This document shows positions 10,123 to 22,491 of a stretch of 64,000 nt of DNA, one piece after another (position 1 is the first letter of the stretch; each line of letters begins with the position of its first letter). The stretch comes from Chenopodium formosanum (lineage: Eukaryota > Streptophyta > Magnoliopsida > Caryophyllales > Amaranthaceae): positions 25,418,501 to 25,482,500 of the forward strand of contig CM044869.1 of NCBI GenBank assembly GCA_024500155.1. The letters run 5' to 3'. Below the pieces are notes generated by a model that was not told the origin of the DNA, made no database searches, and was given only the letters and a program-made list of their open reading frames with translations. The position numbers were made by a program, and so were the translations under genes.

Positions 10123-11288
10123 CTAGATGGAATGATCAAGTTGGGTCATTGTCGCCCTCATTGTTTTTATGAGAACCCATACATCTTCTTTGGAGGCAAG
10201 ATCTTTAGTTGAAGGAAAATCACTCATGGCATCGAAAAAGGTTTCCACCTCTTCTTCGCTAGCATGACTTTCTTCAATTGGTCTTGATGAGGAGTGATAA
10301 GTTAACGTGATTTTCTTCCAACTAGCCGTCCTCCTTTCGACTGGTGGATCTCCAAATGGTCCAATAAGAGTTATGAGTCCTTTAGCGTGAAGTCGATCAA
10401 ACGCTGTGTCATAACTGTTGCAAATAGGTGTGAAATTTCTCCTAAATGGCTTCTTTTGTCCTTGATTTTTCATAGCAAGGATCTCATTCAAGTTAAAGGT
10501 GCTAGCATTGTTTGGGTGGGTTGTTTTGGAAGAAGAAGGATTGTCGTTCTTCTTACCTTTCCAGCCACGATTGCTGTTGTTAGCAGCTTTTTGCTTTGCA
10601 AGGTCGTCTTCAATGTCAATACCTATGTCATAAACGGCCTTAAAAGTATTCAAGTTACTTTGGTACTTCAAATGTTTTGAATACTTTTCTTGGAGATTCT
10701 TGATGAACATCCTAATAGATTCCTTTTTAGTAGGAACTTCTACCATCTTAGAAGAAGTTTCCCTCTACTTGTTTAAGAAGGAAGTAAATCCTTCGTTTTT
10801 TTTTTTGCTTCAACATCTCAAGCTCCCTATGGTCAGTTTCAACTTGGATGTTGCACTTGTATCTATCAATGAAATCGTTTGTGATAGAGTCCCAAGAGGA
10901 GGTCTTCTCCTTTTCAAGGGAGAAAAACTATTGTTGACAAACGGTTTCACGAGATAGTAAGAATAATGAAGGGTAGACCTTCATGTCAATTGCCTTAATA
11001 CATACTCTCGAAAGCTCTTAAATGAAAATAAGGGTTGTCGGTAGGCTTGAACTTAGGGATGTCATTGACATTGAACTTCTGCAGAAGAAGTTCCTTGTTC
11101 ACTAAGACCTCTTGTGAACTAATTCCCTAAAACTTGTAGTCGTTGGAAATTTTTCTAAGGCTTTCTTCCATACGCTCAAGTTTTTGTTTCTTGATAGGAT
11201 CGTTGACTTGAAGAGTAATAGTCTTCAACATCTCAGTCAGGTTATTCATGTTTTTCCTTAGCTCAACAACTTCCTATTGGGTAGCCAT
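10123..11288 (-). pseudogene. Tat B: gag, N-terminal and capsid part
   Basis: The likely start is the ATG at 11288 (minus), reading MATQ and then an in-frame TAG before EVVELRKNMNNL, a coiled-coil-like gag N-terminus. Capsid-type blocks follow in broken frames (IPKFKPTDNPYFHLR, WDSITNDFIDRYK). The open frame 10746-10123 holds SIRMFIKNLQEKYSKHLKYQ and a basic, Asn/Ser-rich tail. Gag would form the virus-like particle. The TAG at codon five alone would abolish it. Confidence 0.7.
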
Positions 11289-12920
11289 TAGTATGAACTT
11301 TTTCAGGTGTCTGATGGGTTTGTCGAAGAGTAGAACTTGAATGAAGGAGTTGTCCTTAGTTAATTGTCCTTCTCTTTCTCTTGTTGACCAAGCGCTATAA
11401 TATTAAACCATTGATTTTAATGATTCGACTCAAATTGACTTTGACTTATACTGGTTTGTAAAAGCAAAAAGCAAAAATATAGGGTGCATTTTTTGGGAAT
11501 CAAGTTTATGGTTCAAACAATATGGTTATGTTGGGAGGATTATTATCCGACTTACTCCCCTAAAAAAATGACAGTAAATACGCGCAAACAAGACTCTCAA
11601 TACATGGTCATAGTGAAACACACATACAAAGTGTGTGTTTTTAAATAGTGAGTGGAAGTGGCATGCTTGACACTTGTGTAAGACCATGGGACTATGTGAC
11701 TAGACTCAATTAAGGACTAAACATGACTTCGATTATTAATAAATCGATTAATTAGACTTGGCGCGAAGACTCAAGCAGAACACTAAACTATCACGCAAAC
11801 AATGGCACTGTCGCGTCGCCCCATAGCCTATCGCGTCGCGATGGACACTTGCGTGCCACGCCACAAGCCATGCCTTTGCGTCATTACCGAAATGTCAGTC
11901 TGAACCTGTTTCGAGTGTTCTACCTTAAAAGGGACAAACCTATGGTCGTGCTAAGTCATGATTAGTTAATGTTATTAAACTTTAATTACTTGTTAATTGA
12001 TTAATTAATTAAGCAAAGTCCTTTAGTCATTAATTAGTTTATTTAGACTCAAACACAATTCAAACAAACGGTAAGTGTAAACACATACAAGCTGTGCACA
12101 AGTAAGAGATGCACAAGTAGTCAAATAAGCACAATATGATACAATGAGTTTGCAACCTAACCATGGATCTAGTTCTCTAAAGTTCAAGGATAAGGGTAGG
12201 CAAAATAGAGTCCATGGTTATGAGTCTAGCTGCATCCCGTGGAAGCCTTACCATTGGAAGGGGTGGCGCGTACGGATGGGACCCTGCAAGTTAAACTTGC
12301 TTCCATGGTTTGGTGAATTCACAAACTCGGATGTACCCTTCGTTGCAATGAGCGTTTGATTGGGTAGATGGACCGGACCGTGAACTCTTAAGGTTCATGG
12401 CCATATGTAGAACACATATGGGTTTCAGAAAAGAGTGAAAAACTGATCAGGAAGTAGAATTAGCAAAATAGTACTAGAACCGACCAAACCAAGAAGGCAG
12501 ACTTTAGGCTCGGTATTGGAAGAACTTGGTGCGAGAAAACAAGGACCATCACAAGGAGAGGACCCTGTCGCACCGCGATAGTATTATCGCGTCGCCACAG
12601 AGCCATCGTACTGCAATGGGCTATGTTCTCTCAGCGACAATTCTTACGTGCCTCAGCAGCTTTCTGTGTTCTTAAAATTTTCCGATTTTCACAGCGTTTT
12701 TAAGATTCTAGTTGTGAAAGATATTTCCCAAATTTCTTATGAGTAAAAATGCTATGTTTTTGACGCATTACGAATGATCTTTCCAATGCGGACCTTTTTA
12801 TGCTTATGCTATTAATGTCAATCAAAATTACGCACATGAATACTTAGAAAATTTCAAGTCTCATCCACTCATTCTAAATTATTATTGCCAAAATAAATGT
12901 TAAGAATTAAAATAGAAATC
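11289..12920 (-). other. Tat B 5' leader (untranslated region)
   Basis: About 1.6 kb between the primer-binding site and the gag start with no coding potential. It contains two GC-rich tracts with CGCG-containing repeats (about 11805-11860 and 12560-12620) of the same type as those upstream of the LTR TATA boxes. Long leaders are usual in Tat elements. Confidence 0.6.
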
Positions 12921-12939
12921 CTCCCCAGTGGAGTCGCCA
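12921..12939 (-). other. Primer-binding site complementary to tRNA-Arg
   Basis: On the minus strand it reads TGGCGACTCCACTGGGGAG, five bases inside the LTR end. It is the complement of a tRNA 3' end CTCCCCAGTGGAGTCG-CCA, which fits plant tRNA-Arg(ACG); Tat/Ogre elements are known for tRNA-Arg priming. Its position fixes the LTR at 12945-14788 as the 5' LTR. Confidence 0.85.
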
Positions 12940-12944
12940 AAAAC

Positions 12945-14788
12945 TGTAGGGAATTATATCAAACATCCCACACTTGAGCCCCACTATGATCATACACTTA
13001 AGCATTGTGGCATCCAAAGGGAAGGAAGCTAGAGTAAAAGAGTAGCCAACAAGTTTTAGGAGCTTGTAAATCGTTCACGAGGTTAAGGTTACACCCCTTC
13101 ACGATGCATGAGATCGCTAACTCCATAGTGGTCCTGAACCATGACTGGATATTCGGGGATGAATTTACAAATCCAACCTAAAAGAGATTGAACCTGCCCT
13201 AAATAGGCCCCTAATTTATTCTTCTCATATTCATGTGCGCTTTCTGAGTAACATACAATCATTATATTAATCCTAAACCTATTTAATCTCCGTGGGTTGA
13301 TATTAATGCACAAATAAATCTATTATTGGTGATCACTTGAAATTAAAATCATATTAGCCTAAAATAAAATTATTAATTATCTTATTAGGCATGATATCAA
13401 GTACAAATTCCATTTAATCCTGCAAGAGAGGGCGTGATCAAGCAACAACAATAATATCAAGCAACATAGTAATAATATTGATACAATAATCATCATCAAA
13501 GCATAATATTATTAGAAATATCCTAGGCATCATACTAACAAGATTAAAAACAAATCCTAGCATGTCGCTAAGCAATAAAGATCAAAGCTTTAGCCCTAAC
13601 ATGATAGTAGCATGATAAAAGAAATAGGAAGCAACCTAAACACGATACTAGAAAGCGATCAAAGACATCATAACATGATACTAGGAATTAATAAAATCTA
13701 AGCATTCTTTCAAAAGATATATAGCAATGAAATCACTCACTTTTTTACCTCGTATCTCTTTATATCAAAACAATATACACGTTAGTAACTTCAACAAAAG
13801 TATTAAATCAAACAATTAATTTAAATAATTAAAATAGGGATTTAGGACCAAACCCTCAGAAATTATCAACCTTTCACGTCTAGGGCGAAGGCAATTTCGA
13901 GCTTGGCTAGGTGTGTCTAAGTCTCATGATGGGGGAATATTGTATTTGAAAAGGCAAGGCTTAGAATGTGGGAGAAAGAACAAGCATCTAGCCTTTAGAG
14001 AGAGAGAATAGAATAGATGATTGTTGATGATTTGAAAACGGGGAAATATCAACCCTACTAATAGAGAAAAAACGTCCGAAAACGATCAGAAAAGATCGAA
14101 TTTCAATCGGAGTAAAACTGCTCCCATCGTGACGCGACAAGGCTATCGCGATGCGATAGGCTTGTCGCCACGCGATGGCGCTGTACAATAAAAATCACTG
14201 TACGGAATCCTTTTTCCAATATAATTCGGTAATTAGAGTCTGTACTTTATCATTAAAATAAGATTTAATCCTTCTTAAAACACTTGTTTTATTTCAACTA
14301 AAATCCTTTATCTTTTCTAAATAAAATATAAATATAATTGTTAATCCTAATCTCTTTATAACTTAAAATAATCTTCTAGATTATTCTAGAAGATTAAATT
14401 AGTTCCTAATGAGAATAATAATAATGGACCCTCCACTTAATCATTGGGTCTCCCATAAAACACATTTAAGATCCAATTTAGTATTTTGGCCATAACTTCC
14501 TCATTATTCATCGAAATCGGGTTTATAAATATCATTGGAAAGCTCTTTTCGAGCCCCATCCAACTACACCATTATTGGACCCATATCATGGACCAAGATA
14601 AATTAGACTGAACATTTTTCATAAATAGAGTACGAAAATAAATATTTTCGAAAACAGAAAGAACTATATTTATTAAAAATAGTGAAATCATGAGACTCTT
14701 TCACATTTCACTTTGTTCGATAATCAATGACGTGAAAGATATTCATCACTGGATTTAGTTTTTGGGGAGACACAATCAGGTGTTTACA
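12945..14788 (-). repeat. Tat B 5' LTR (family B), 1844 bp
   Basis: Bounded by TGTAGGGAATT (12945) and GGTGTTTACA (14788); on the minus strand it starts TGTAAACACCTGATTGTGTC. The right flank is the Athila element (GGGTT, 14789-14793). It carries a GC-rich CGCG repeat array at about 14126-14180, upstream (minus sense) of a decayed TATA box near 14054-14070. It is homologous to the LTRs at 20986, 38397, 51166 and 63646. Confidence 0.85.
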
Positions 14789-14865
14789 GGGTTGCTAATC
14801 GTTCCTTAAGCTCATGTCCCTCAAGAGAGGAAGACCATCAAGAAGAAGAAGAAGAACGAGAAAGC

Positions 14866-16550
14866 ATGGGCTCTAATCCGAGAGTAGCATTGAAGGAGTT
14901 CGGAACTCCGATAGCCTATTGGTTTGAAAGCGGAATTTCTCTTCCCACGACACAAGCAAATGACTTTGAGATAAGACCGGCGATGATTACACTGATAGAG
15001 AGGCATCAATTTAGTGGAGCCAAGCATGAGAGACCCCTCAAGCATCTTAAGGAGTTTGAGAAGTATTGCAATACCATCAAGGTTATTTGGTTTACTCAAG
15101 AGTTTATTCGACTTAAACTTTTCCCTTTTTCTCTCATTGGACAAAGAGGTAAAGCCAAACTCTTTGAGGACATGGGATGAAGTGACAAAGGAGTTTCTAT
15201 CTCGTTTCTATCCACAAAAGAAGACGACCGAAGTAAGGACGCTCATTCAAAGCTTCAAGCAAAAGAGGAATGAGAGCTTATATGAGGCACGGGAAAGGTA
15301 CAAGGAGTATCAAACAGAGTGCCCATATCATGGGATTCCCACCTATCAAATTTTCCAAATCTTCTATGGAGGTCTAAGCCCTTAAGGAAAATCTTGCTTA
15401 GATGCCAGTGCCGGAGGCCCTATCATGAACAAAACGGAAGAGGAGGTGGTGGAAATAATTGAGGACGTAGTAAGACACTACATGGATTAGCAAGAGGGTA
15501 AGAGAGAGTCGACAAGCAAGAGTGGTTCTACGGTGTATTCAATCGACCATCTCAATGCCATCAACAATTTGTCCTCACAAATTTCAAACTTGGGAAAGGA
15601 GATGACCTCGATCAAAGCAAAGCTAAAGAGTGCTTCATCATAAGCACCAATTCTTCCCTCCCACAATATGGGGAGAGGTACATCTTCTAACTCAACTCCT
15701 CTTTCTACTTCAAACAATATGCCAAATGGTTGTTTGTTTTGTGATGTATGTGGATCATATAACCATGATGCTTCTTACTGTCCACATGATTGTGATAATT
15801 GTGATGATGGTGATAACAATGAGTGTGAACAAGTGAACTTTGTTTCAAATAATAACAATGGGCAATGCTTTGATGGACAAAGGAATTTTGGGAATAGAAA
15901 TTCTTACCAACAAGGGAACTTTAATAATTATAACCAAAATGGTGGTTATAGAAACCAAGGAAATTAAAATTTCCGAGGCAACTATAACAATCAAGGCTAT
16001 AATAATCAAAGTCAAGGTTAAGGATATGGAAACCAAAGCCAAAACCGCTATGGTAACCATCACCAAAACAATAGCCAAAATCAAAATCGGGGTAATTGGA
16101 GCAACCAAAATCGGGGCAATTTTCAAAACAACAATCAAAGGGGACCCCTACCCAGATTTGCTCCAAGAACTCAAGGCAATGATGACAATTCCTATGCCCA
16201 ACCTTCATCTTCTAGGACTACTTAGGAAGAAATCATTGAGACCCAAACCAAGATTTTGAACACCTACATGTCAGTGAGTGACAAGAAGTTCAATGAGATG
16301 ATGACACACAATAAAATGCTTGAAACACAAATCACCCAATTAGCAAACACCTTGAAAAAGAGTGCTAGCCCTACTTCTTTACACTTTCAAGGAGTCGATC
16401 CTAAGAAACCAGTGTATTCTACCACCACTAGGAGTGGTGAAGCACTTGAAGAGAGTGTTTCTAGGAAGAGTAGGGAGGTTGAGAAGGTGAGTGATTCAAG
16501 TGAGAAGAAAGAGCTTGATATATCAAGGAAAGAAAGCCAAGATGCATAAG
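14866..16550 (+). pseudogene. Athila gag (frameshifted) with zinc knuckle
   Basis: Starts at the ATG at 14866 (MGSNPRVALKEFG). Capsid blocks follow: NDFEIRPAMITLIERHQFSG, FIRLKLFPFSL, a shift near 15140, then WDEVTKEFLSRFYPQKKTTE and ECPYHGIPTYQIFQIFYGGL, the Athila gag signature. Stops at about 15382-15490 and 15640 break it. A classic CX2CX4HX4C zinc knuckle (CDVCGSYNHDASYC) lies at 15740-15781, followed by an Asn/Gly/Gln-rich RNA-binding tail (15800-16140). The last part (16256-16546) has the conserved ETQITQLANTL block. In life it would assemble particles and package RNA. Confidence 0.8.
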
Positions 16551-16573
16551 AGGAAGAGAAAATTAAAGAAAAA

Positions 16574-17319
16574 TTGCATGAGGATGTGATCAAACCAACA
16601 CTTCCATACCCCCAAAAGTTTTTGAGAAATAAGATTGATAAACAATTTGGGACATTTCTTGATATGCTTAAGGAATTTCATCTTTCTAACCCTTTCACTG
16701 AAGCTATGACACAAATGCCAAGATATTCTAAGTTCCTTAAGGAAATTTTGAGTGGCAAGAAAGAGTGTAATAAGGTCGATTCGGTGAAAGTTGGGGAGTG
16801 TTGTAGTTCTTTTATTCACAATGATTTAACAGAAAAATGAAAGATTTGGGTAATTTTTCAATCCCTTGCAAGATTAATGGAAAAATGTTTCAAAATGCTC
16901 TTTGTGATCTTGGTGCTAGTTTTAGCATAATACCTTATTCCGTTTTTAAGAAGCTTCTCCCAACCAACATGACCTTACAATTGGCTGACCGTTCTATTAA
17001 ATTTCCTAAGGGAAGAGTTGAGGATGTCCCTTTCATGATAGGTGAGTTTACAATTCCCGTTTACTTCATTATGCTTGATCTTGTGGAATATGACAATATA
17101 CCTATTATCTTAGGGAGACCATTCTTAGCTACTTCGGGTGCTTTGATTAATATGAAAGGTGGCCTTATTACATTGCGTGTTGGGAATAACAAGTCAAGTT
17201 TTGAGCTAAAGTCAATGCATGAGTCTTTATCTTTTGTGAAAGGAATTATGTGTATCAATTCATCTCGTTCTAATGACAATGTATGCATGTTTGTGTCTTC
17301 TACTAACAATGTTCTTTAA
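16574..17319 (+). CDS. Athila aspartic protease region (open in two adjoining frames)
   Basis: The frame 16574-16837 contains LPYPQKFLRNKIDKQFGTFL and MPRYSKFLKEILSGKK, the conserved pre-protease segment. The frame 16837-17319 (160 codons) begins MKDLGNFSIPCKINGK and has the active site ALCDLGASFSIIP (DLG, the Athila variant of DTG), the LQLADRSIKFPKGRVEDV flap region, and IPIILGRPFLATSGALI near the C-terminus. The ORF is uninterrupted, unusual in this window, so the protease fold may still be encoded. The two frames overlap by 4 nt (ATGA), so the junction could be a small indel. It would be translated only as part of gag-pro. Confidence 0.75.
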
Positions 17320-17391
17320 GCTTGTAATGACGTTCCTTTAAGTGTTGAAAGCAAGATGGTTAGTGAAGATAACATGGAGCCCTAAAAACTT

Positions 17392-17685
17392 GTGGATGAG
17401 GATGTGATTGACATACCTTCATGGTTTGAGCTCTATCCAAGAGAGGTTGAAGATTACTACAAATGTGTTAATGGTGTGAAACCGTCCACTACAAGGAGCA
17501 AGAAGACAAAGAAGAAAAAGAGAGCTTTCATGAAGAAGAAAATGAAATTGAAACAAAGCAAGCTTGAGTCGGAATTTTCAAAACAAGAGAATGCATCTAA
17601 CAAGGAAGTGGAGTTGCTAAAGAATGGCATGAAGTTTGATCCCTCTACCGCTTTGGACAAAGTGGTTTTCTTTGACCCTCCGTGA
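17392..17685 (+). CDS. Post-protease lysine-rich ORF of the Athila derivative
   Basis: 98 codons starting MDEDVIDIPSWFELYPREVE, then a Lys/Arg-rich stretch (residues about 35-58, KKTKKKKRAFMKKKMKLKQ), ending FFDPP and a TGA. It occupies the place where RT should start. I do not recognise a domain. It is probably the fused remnant of the protease-RT linker and the 3' end of pol after a large deletion, since pol-terminal sequence and the GGGAGGCAACCC motif follow within 60 bp. Confidence 0.45.
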   Translation: MDEDVIDIPSWFELYPREVEDYYKCVNGVKPSTTRSKKTKKKKRAFMKKKMKLKQSKLESEFSKQENASNKEVELLKNGMKFDPSTALDKVVFFDPP

Positions 17686-18872
17686 TTTGAAGGAAGGGTT
17701 GAGCTTAGGACCTTAAGCAAGCGCTTCCCGGGAGGCAACCCAGTTTTCTAACCTTTTTCCTTTTCATTTTATTCTTTGGTATTTTTCTTTTAATTTCTTT
17801 TCTTTCTTTCACTTGTTTTTTGTTTGGATTTATAGGTTATTTTCATGAGAATCAGATCCTTTAAGCGAGCATGAGCATAATGGGAAGGAATTTCGTGATT
17901 AATGATGAGAGTACGCTCGATTTTCTTGAATTTCGAGTTATAAGGGTAAGGTAATCAAGGAGTTAAGTTGGGAAAAATTGTGCTTCAATATGAAGGAAAT
18001 TTTTACTTGGTGGGTTCATTATGGTGCACTCATTAATTTGGGATGTTGAACCCACTGTCAAGGCATTTTGAAACTTATTCGTTTAGTGGGTTCAACAGTC
18101 TCGGGATGATAAAGATACATATAGCCTATAGTTAAATGCACCAAGAAAAGGAAGCAAGGGAAGTACCAGGGGCGCGAGCGCGCAGCAAAGCAGCACAGGC
18201 GCGTAGGTGCCCAGCCGAGCCTATTTGTTTTTCTTTCTTTTTTCTTTCTCTCATTTCCCCCATACCCTCATACCCTCACCATTGTCCATACCCTCATACC
18301 CTCACCATACTACAAATTCTTCACTCAAATATTCATATTTCCTCACAAAATCACCAAATTGCTACTCAAATTTTATCAATTTCACAAAAACACATACTAC
18401 TTTCCTCCATTTCATCTTCTCATTCTCTTTCCTCCATTGAAGAGCAAATTGGGGTTTTTCGTTTTGGTGGAATATGGGGCTCGAAAGTTGATCAAAATTG
18501 CTTCTTATATGGTATAATCATCTTCTCTACCTTTATTGTGCATTATTACATCAATTTCAAGTGAAAATTTGATTATTCATACTTGTCAATAGTAGTAGTA
18601 TTGATTTTGTTGAATATGATGATTGTTTGGATGATTTGGATGCTCATATTTATTGTTTGTTGATTGAAATTGCCTCACATTGTGTTGTTATTGATTATAT
18701 AGCATGATTGATAAATTTTGGTGGCTCTTTGAAGAAGTTGAAATTTGGAATTCTTGGTAGTAAGCTTGGTGATTAAGTGGTGGTTTGCTTGTAGTGTTGT
18801 GGTTGATTTTGTTATTGTGGTGGATAGAGGAGTTTTTGAATAAATTTTGGTTTTTATCTTTGTGGGGCAAAT
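17686..18872 (+). other. Athila inter-ORF spacer
   Basis: Non-coding. It begins with the Athila post-pol motif (17729-17741), contains a GC-rich CGCG tract at 18160-18225 and then a long pyrimidine-rich leader-like stretch (18226-18430) with repeated CCCTCATAC. An AT/TTG-rich stretch leads to the next ORF. The GC tract followed by a pyrimidine leader might be an internal promoter region; this is inference only. Confidence 0.45.
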
Positions 18873-20110
18873 ATGTCAAAAATTATGAAAGCCCTCACCT
18901 CCAAAAAGAGAACAACACAAGTAACAATTGAGGAACCCTCACCAACAAATTCAACCTTATCTCAAACACAACATAAAAATGATCCTTTACCATTACCAAA
19001 AACACTATTTGCTAATCCAAACAATAAACCACATTTTATCAAATTTAAAAAACGAACCCTAAAACCCTCTTGGCATTATCATCAAGAGAGCATGATCAAA
19101 TTGGGGATCGATGAGGACCTCTGGGTTGTGTTTGACAACCTCCGGATAGGTAACTTTGCTAACACATGTTACCGAACTTACCTTGAGCCTATGAGGGAGT
19201 TCCTTGCTTCATTATCTTCTACTCCGGTTGTAGACAAGGATTTCCAAATTTCTTTTCTACTCTTCAATGTGGTAAAGACTCTTTAACCGAATTCAATGCG
19301 GCTCTTGACTTCAATCCGGGTGCAGATGTTCTCTTTCCCAAGCATGAGTTCTTTAATGGGTTTGCTCAAAATGCATGGTGACATGAAATCTCGAGATTGA
19401 ATGAGTTCACCGCTCGCTACTCTCTTGAAAATGATATTTACCAACTGTGCCTTCGTGTTCTTCATCGGCTCTTGGGATACTCGGTCTTCCCAAAGAAAGA
19501 CTTAGGTAAAATGTAGAAGGCTGAGTTGGTGGTTCTTTGGATGGCTACCAGAGAGGAGTTGCATGGAAGGGTTAACTTTGGAAACATATTCTTGAAGAAT
19601 TACATGGACATGCATGGGAGGAAGTCGGGGGATATTCAATGTGGTAGCATGGTAACTAGATTGGCTACCAAGCTCGATTTTTATCGGTACCTCGCTTCTT
19701 GTACTCCGGTGGGGGAAGCTAACTCTCTTTAGCTCGACATTGCTCAGCTCAAGCAAGTTTAATTCTTAGCAAAAAACAATGATGACAACGTATTTGATTG
19801 GTTGAAGAGGGGTGAGCATCATTGCTATCTCCCTAACCCCTCCTTGACCTCCCTTTATCGGCATGTTCCAAAATGTATGGTTTATTCCCCAAAGTAATCG
19901 CCTCCTCGGTGATGATGATGATATGGAGCACATCCTCAATGAAGAGCAACAATACCAACAAAATCAACAACAGCGTCAACAACAACAACAAGAACAACAA
20001 CAACATCAACCTCAACAACAACAACATCAATTCTCCGACACAGTCATGGAAGCTTTGAGTGTCTAAATGAAGGTCATGCAAATTTGCATGGAGCGGATGT
20101 ATGACTAAGA
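18873..20110 (+). pseudogene. ATHILA ORF-1-family protein, broken, with polyQ tail
   Basis: The ATG at 18873 gives a basic N-terminus, then PSWHYHQESMIKLGIDEDLW. A shift near 19255 and stops near 19380 and 19515 split the rest: LDFNPGADVLFPKHEFFNGF, SRLNEFTARYSLENDIYQLC, KAELVVLWMATREELHGRVN, FLKNYMDMHGRKSGDIQCGS. This order matches the ATHILA ORF-1 family (PF03078), found in Athila elements outside gag-pol and of unknown function. A Gln-rich run (19945-20035) follows. No transmembrane segment was seen, so I do not call it env. Confidence 0.6.
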
Positions 20111-20985
20111 TTTCGAGGCAATCTACAATCAAATAAGAGGCATCTCCGAAATGCTACAAGGTAAGTTCATTCAACAATAACAACTCTATGATGCTAGTGT
20201 TAATCGTGAGGAGATCACCCCCACAGTTAACTACCCTTACTTCCAACCTCAGCTCGGTCCCGTGCCGTCTAGAGGGGGTAATGGGTGGCCTACCTACCCA
20301 TATTGGCAAGGACCTCAAGGGTCCAACACCTAGATTCTCACGTTCCCGGATGAGCACGGTAACTATGATTACCGTGTGCCCGGTGGGAGCGACAATAGGG
20401 GGATCCTAACTACCCCTATGTCGATCCCACCCATTCTTTTCCATTAGAGTTGCTCGAGCAATTCACTCCCTTGGCTCCTTGGCAACAAGACAATTTTAGG
20501 GGCCACTATTTATCCACCCGACTACACCGAGGGATGGTATCCTTATTGTCCCCCATCCGGGTTCTACTATGATAGGGATGACGACAATGATGATGCCGAG
20601 CCTAGTGGTAATTAGTTCCCCCTCTTTGTATTTTTTTCTCCATCCCTTTTATTATGTGATCTTTTGTTTTGTATTGGTGGGATGTTGAGATGTATTTTTG
20701 TTTAGCTTGGGGGAACATTATTCTTATGGAAGGGACTTGGTGGCCAATTTTGTTTTTGTTGAATATGCTTGATCTTTAGTGCCTTGATGTTTTGTGATTG
20801 CTTGTCTTGATTAATGATTGATGTTGTTGGGTGTTGTTGTTTCCCATGAGTGTTTCATGTTGTTGAGATGTTTGATCGACGATGATGAGTTGGTGATGAT
20901 TTTCTCCTTAATCCAAATCCCTAAATCCAAAACCCTTAAATTCGAATCCCTTTAATCCAAATTCTTGTAGTTGCTATTTTGTTTT
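20111..20985 (+). other. Athila 3' spacer, first part
   Basis: Remnants of a Pro/Tyr-rich coding tail (about 20210-20610, ending in DDAEPSGN and a stop), then T/G-rich non-coding DNA up to the solo LTR. No gene could be supported. Confidence 0.45.
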
Positions 20986-22491
20986 TGTAGGGAATAATTT
21001 CAAGTATCCCACACTTGAGCCCCACTGTGATCATACAATTAAGCATGGTGGCGTCCAAAGGGAAGTAAGCTAGAGCAAAAGAGTCGCCAACAAGTTTTAG
21101 GGACTTGTAAACCGTTCACAGGGTGAAGGTTACACCCCTTCACGATCCATGAGATTGCTAACTCCATAGTGCACCTAAACCATAACTGGATATTCGGGGA
21201 TGAAGGTACAAATCCAACCTAAAAGAGATTGAACCTGCCCTAAAAATAGGCCTCTACTTTATTCTTCTCATATTCATGTGCGCTTTCTGACTAACATACA
21301 ATCAATACATTAACCCTAAACCTGTTTAATCTATGTTGTTTGAATATTAATGCACAAATAAAACTATTATTGGCGATCACTTAATTTATAATCACATTAG
21401 CCTAAACAAGATTATTAATTATCTTATTAAGCGTGATATCAAGTACAAAAACCCTTTAAACCTGCAAGAGAGGGCGTGATCAAGTAATAGCAATAATATC
21501 AAGCAACATATAATCATTGATACAGCAAATCATCATCATAATAATATTCTCATCAAAAGCATAATAATTAGCAAGATCCTAGGCATGATAATAACATGAT
21601 TAATAACAAATCCTAGCAAGTCACTAAGCATTAAAGATCAAAGCTTTAGCCCTAACATGATACTAGGAATTAGTATAATTTAAGCATGCTTTCTAAAGAA
21701 ATATAACAATGAAACTACTCACTTTGTTGCCTCGTATCTCTTTTTATCAAAACAATACACACTTTAGTAACTTCAATAAAAAACAATTAAACAGTAAATT
21801 AAATCAAAGAATTGAAATAAGATTTGCGACCAAACCCTCAGAAATTATCAACCTTTCACATCTAGGGTGAAGGCAACTTCGATCTTAGCTAGGTGTGTCT
21901 AAGTCTCATGATGAACGAATGTTGTTTGAAAAGGCGAGGTTTAGAAAAAGGGGGGAAAGAATAAGCTTCTAGCGTTTAGAATAGATGATGATTGTTAATG
22001 ATTGTTAGTGACTGTAAACGGGGAAATACGACCCTATTTACAAAGGAAAAACGACCAAAAACAATTAGAAAAAGAGTTAAAATTCAAATCGGAATAAAAT
22101 TCCTTTTGACACAGCAAGATAGGACAATTGCGGCGTGATAAAAACAGTTTTTTGCGGATTTTGTTTTATCGTAACTTTTGATCCAAAAGTTTAAATAAGG
22201 CATTTAATATGTCATTGGAAAACTATTGAAGTCTTATTTCTAACCCTAATTATGGACCATATAACTACACAATTATTGGACCCTAATTATGGACTATACT
22301 AAACTGGATTAGATGTTTTTCATAAATAAGATACAAGATGAATGATTTTCGAAAACAGAAATGAATTATTTCTATCAAAAACAGAGAGATTCACGAGACT
22401 CTTTAACATTTCACCTTACGCGATATAAATGACGTGAAAAGTACTCATCACTAGGTTTTGTATTTTGGGGAGACACAATCAGGTGTCTACA
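20986..22491 (-). repeat. Tat family-B solo LTR inside Athila, 1506 bp
   Basis: Bounded by TGTAGGGAATAATTTC (20986) and AGGTGTCTACA (22491); minus orientation. Athila sequence lies on both sides, with no primer site on the left and no polypurine tract on the right, so it is a solo LTR. The flanking pentamers differ (GTTTT and CCAAC), so it may derive from recombination between two insertions. The GC array upstream of its TATA is decayed (about 22108-22145). Confidence 0.75.

Larger units (their letters stand above)
6035..14788 (-). mobile_element. Ty3/gypsy Tat-lineage retrotransposon B (5' part, minus strand)
   Basis: Read on the minus strand from right to left: 5' LTR (12945-14788), tRNA-Arg primer site, leader, gag, protease, RT/RNase H and the archaeal-type RNase H. 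It is broken at 6034 by the CACTA terminus; integrase and 3' LTR must lie left of the window. The extra aRNase H domain and the tRNA-Arg primer site place it in the Tat/Ogre/Retand group. Every ORF carries stops or frameshifts, so it is not autonomous. It resembles element C at 24777-40239 closely at the protein level. Confidence 0.85.

Noticed and set aside
15845..16208. Hydrophobic Ile/Leu/Val-rich minus ORF of 97 codons
   Set aside because: Reverse complement of the Asn/Gln-rich gag tail; the membrane-like look is a composition effect.
18873..20110. Retroviral-type envelope gene
   Set aside because: No signal peptide or transmembrane segment was seen; the blocks match ATHILA ORF-1-type proteins instead.
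19833..20132. Leu-rich minus ORF of 99 codons, membrane-protein-like
   Set aside because: Reverse complement of the CAA/polyQ repeat of the ATHILA ORF-1-type gene.
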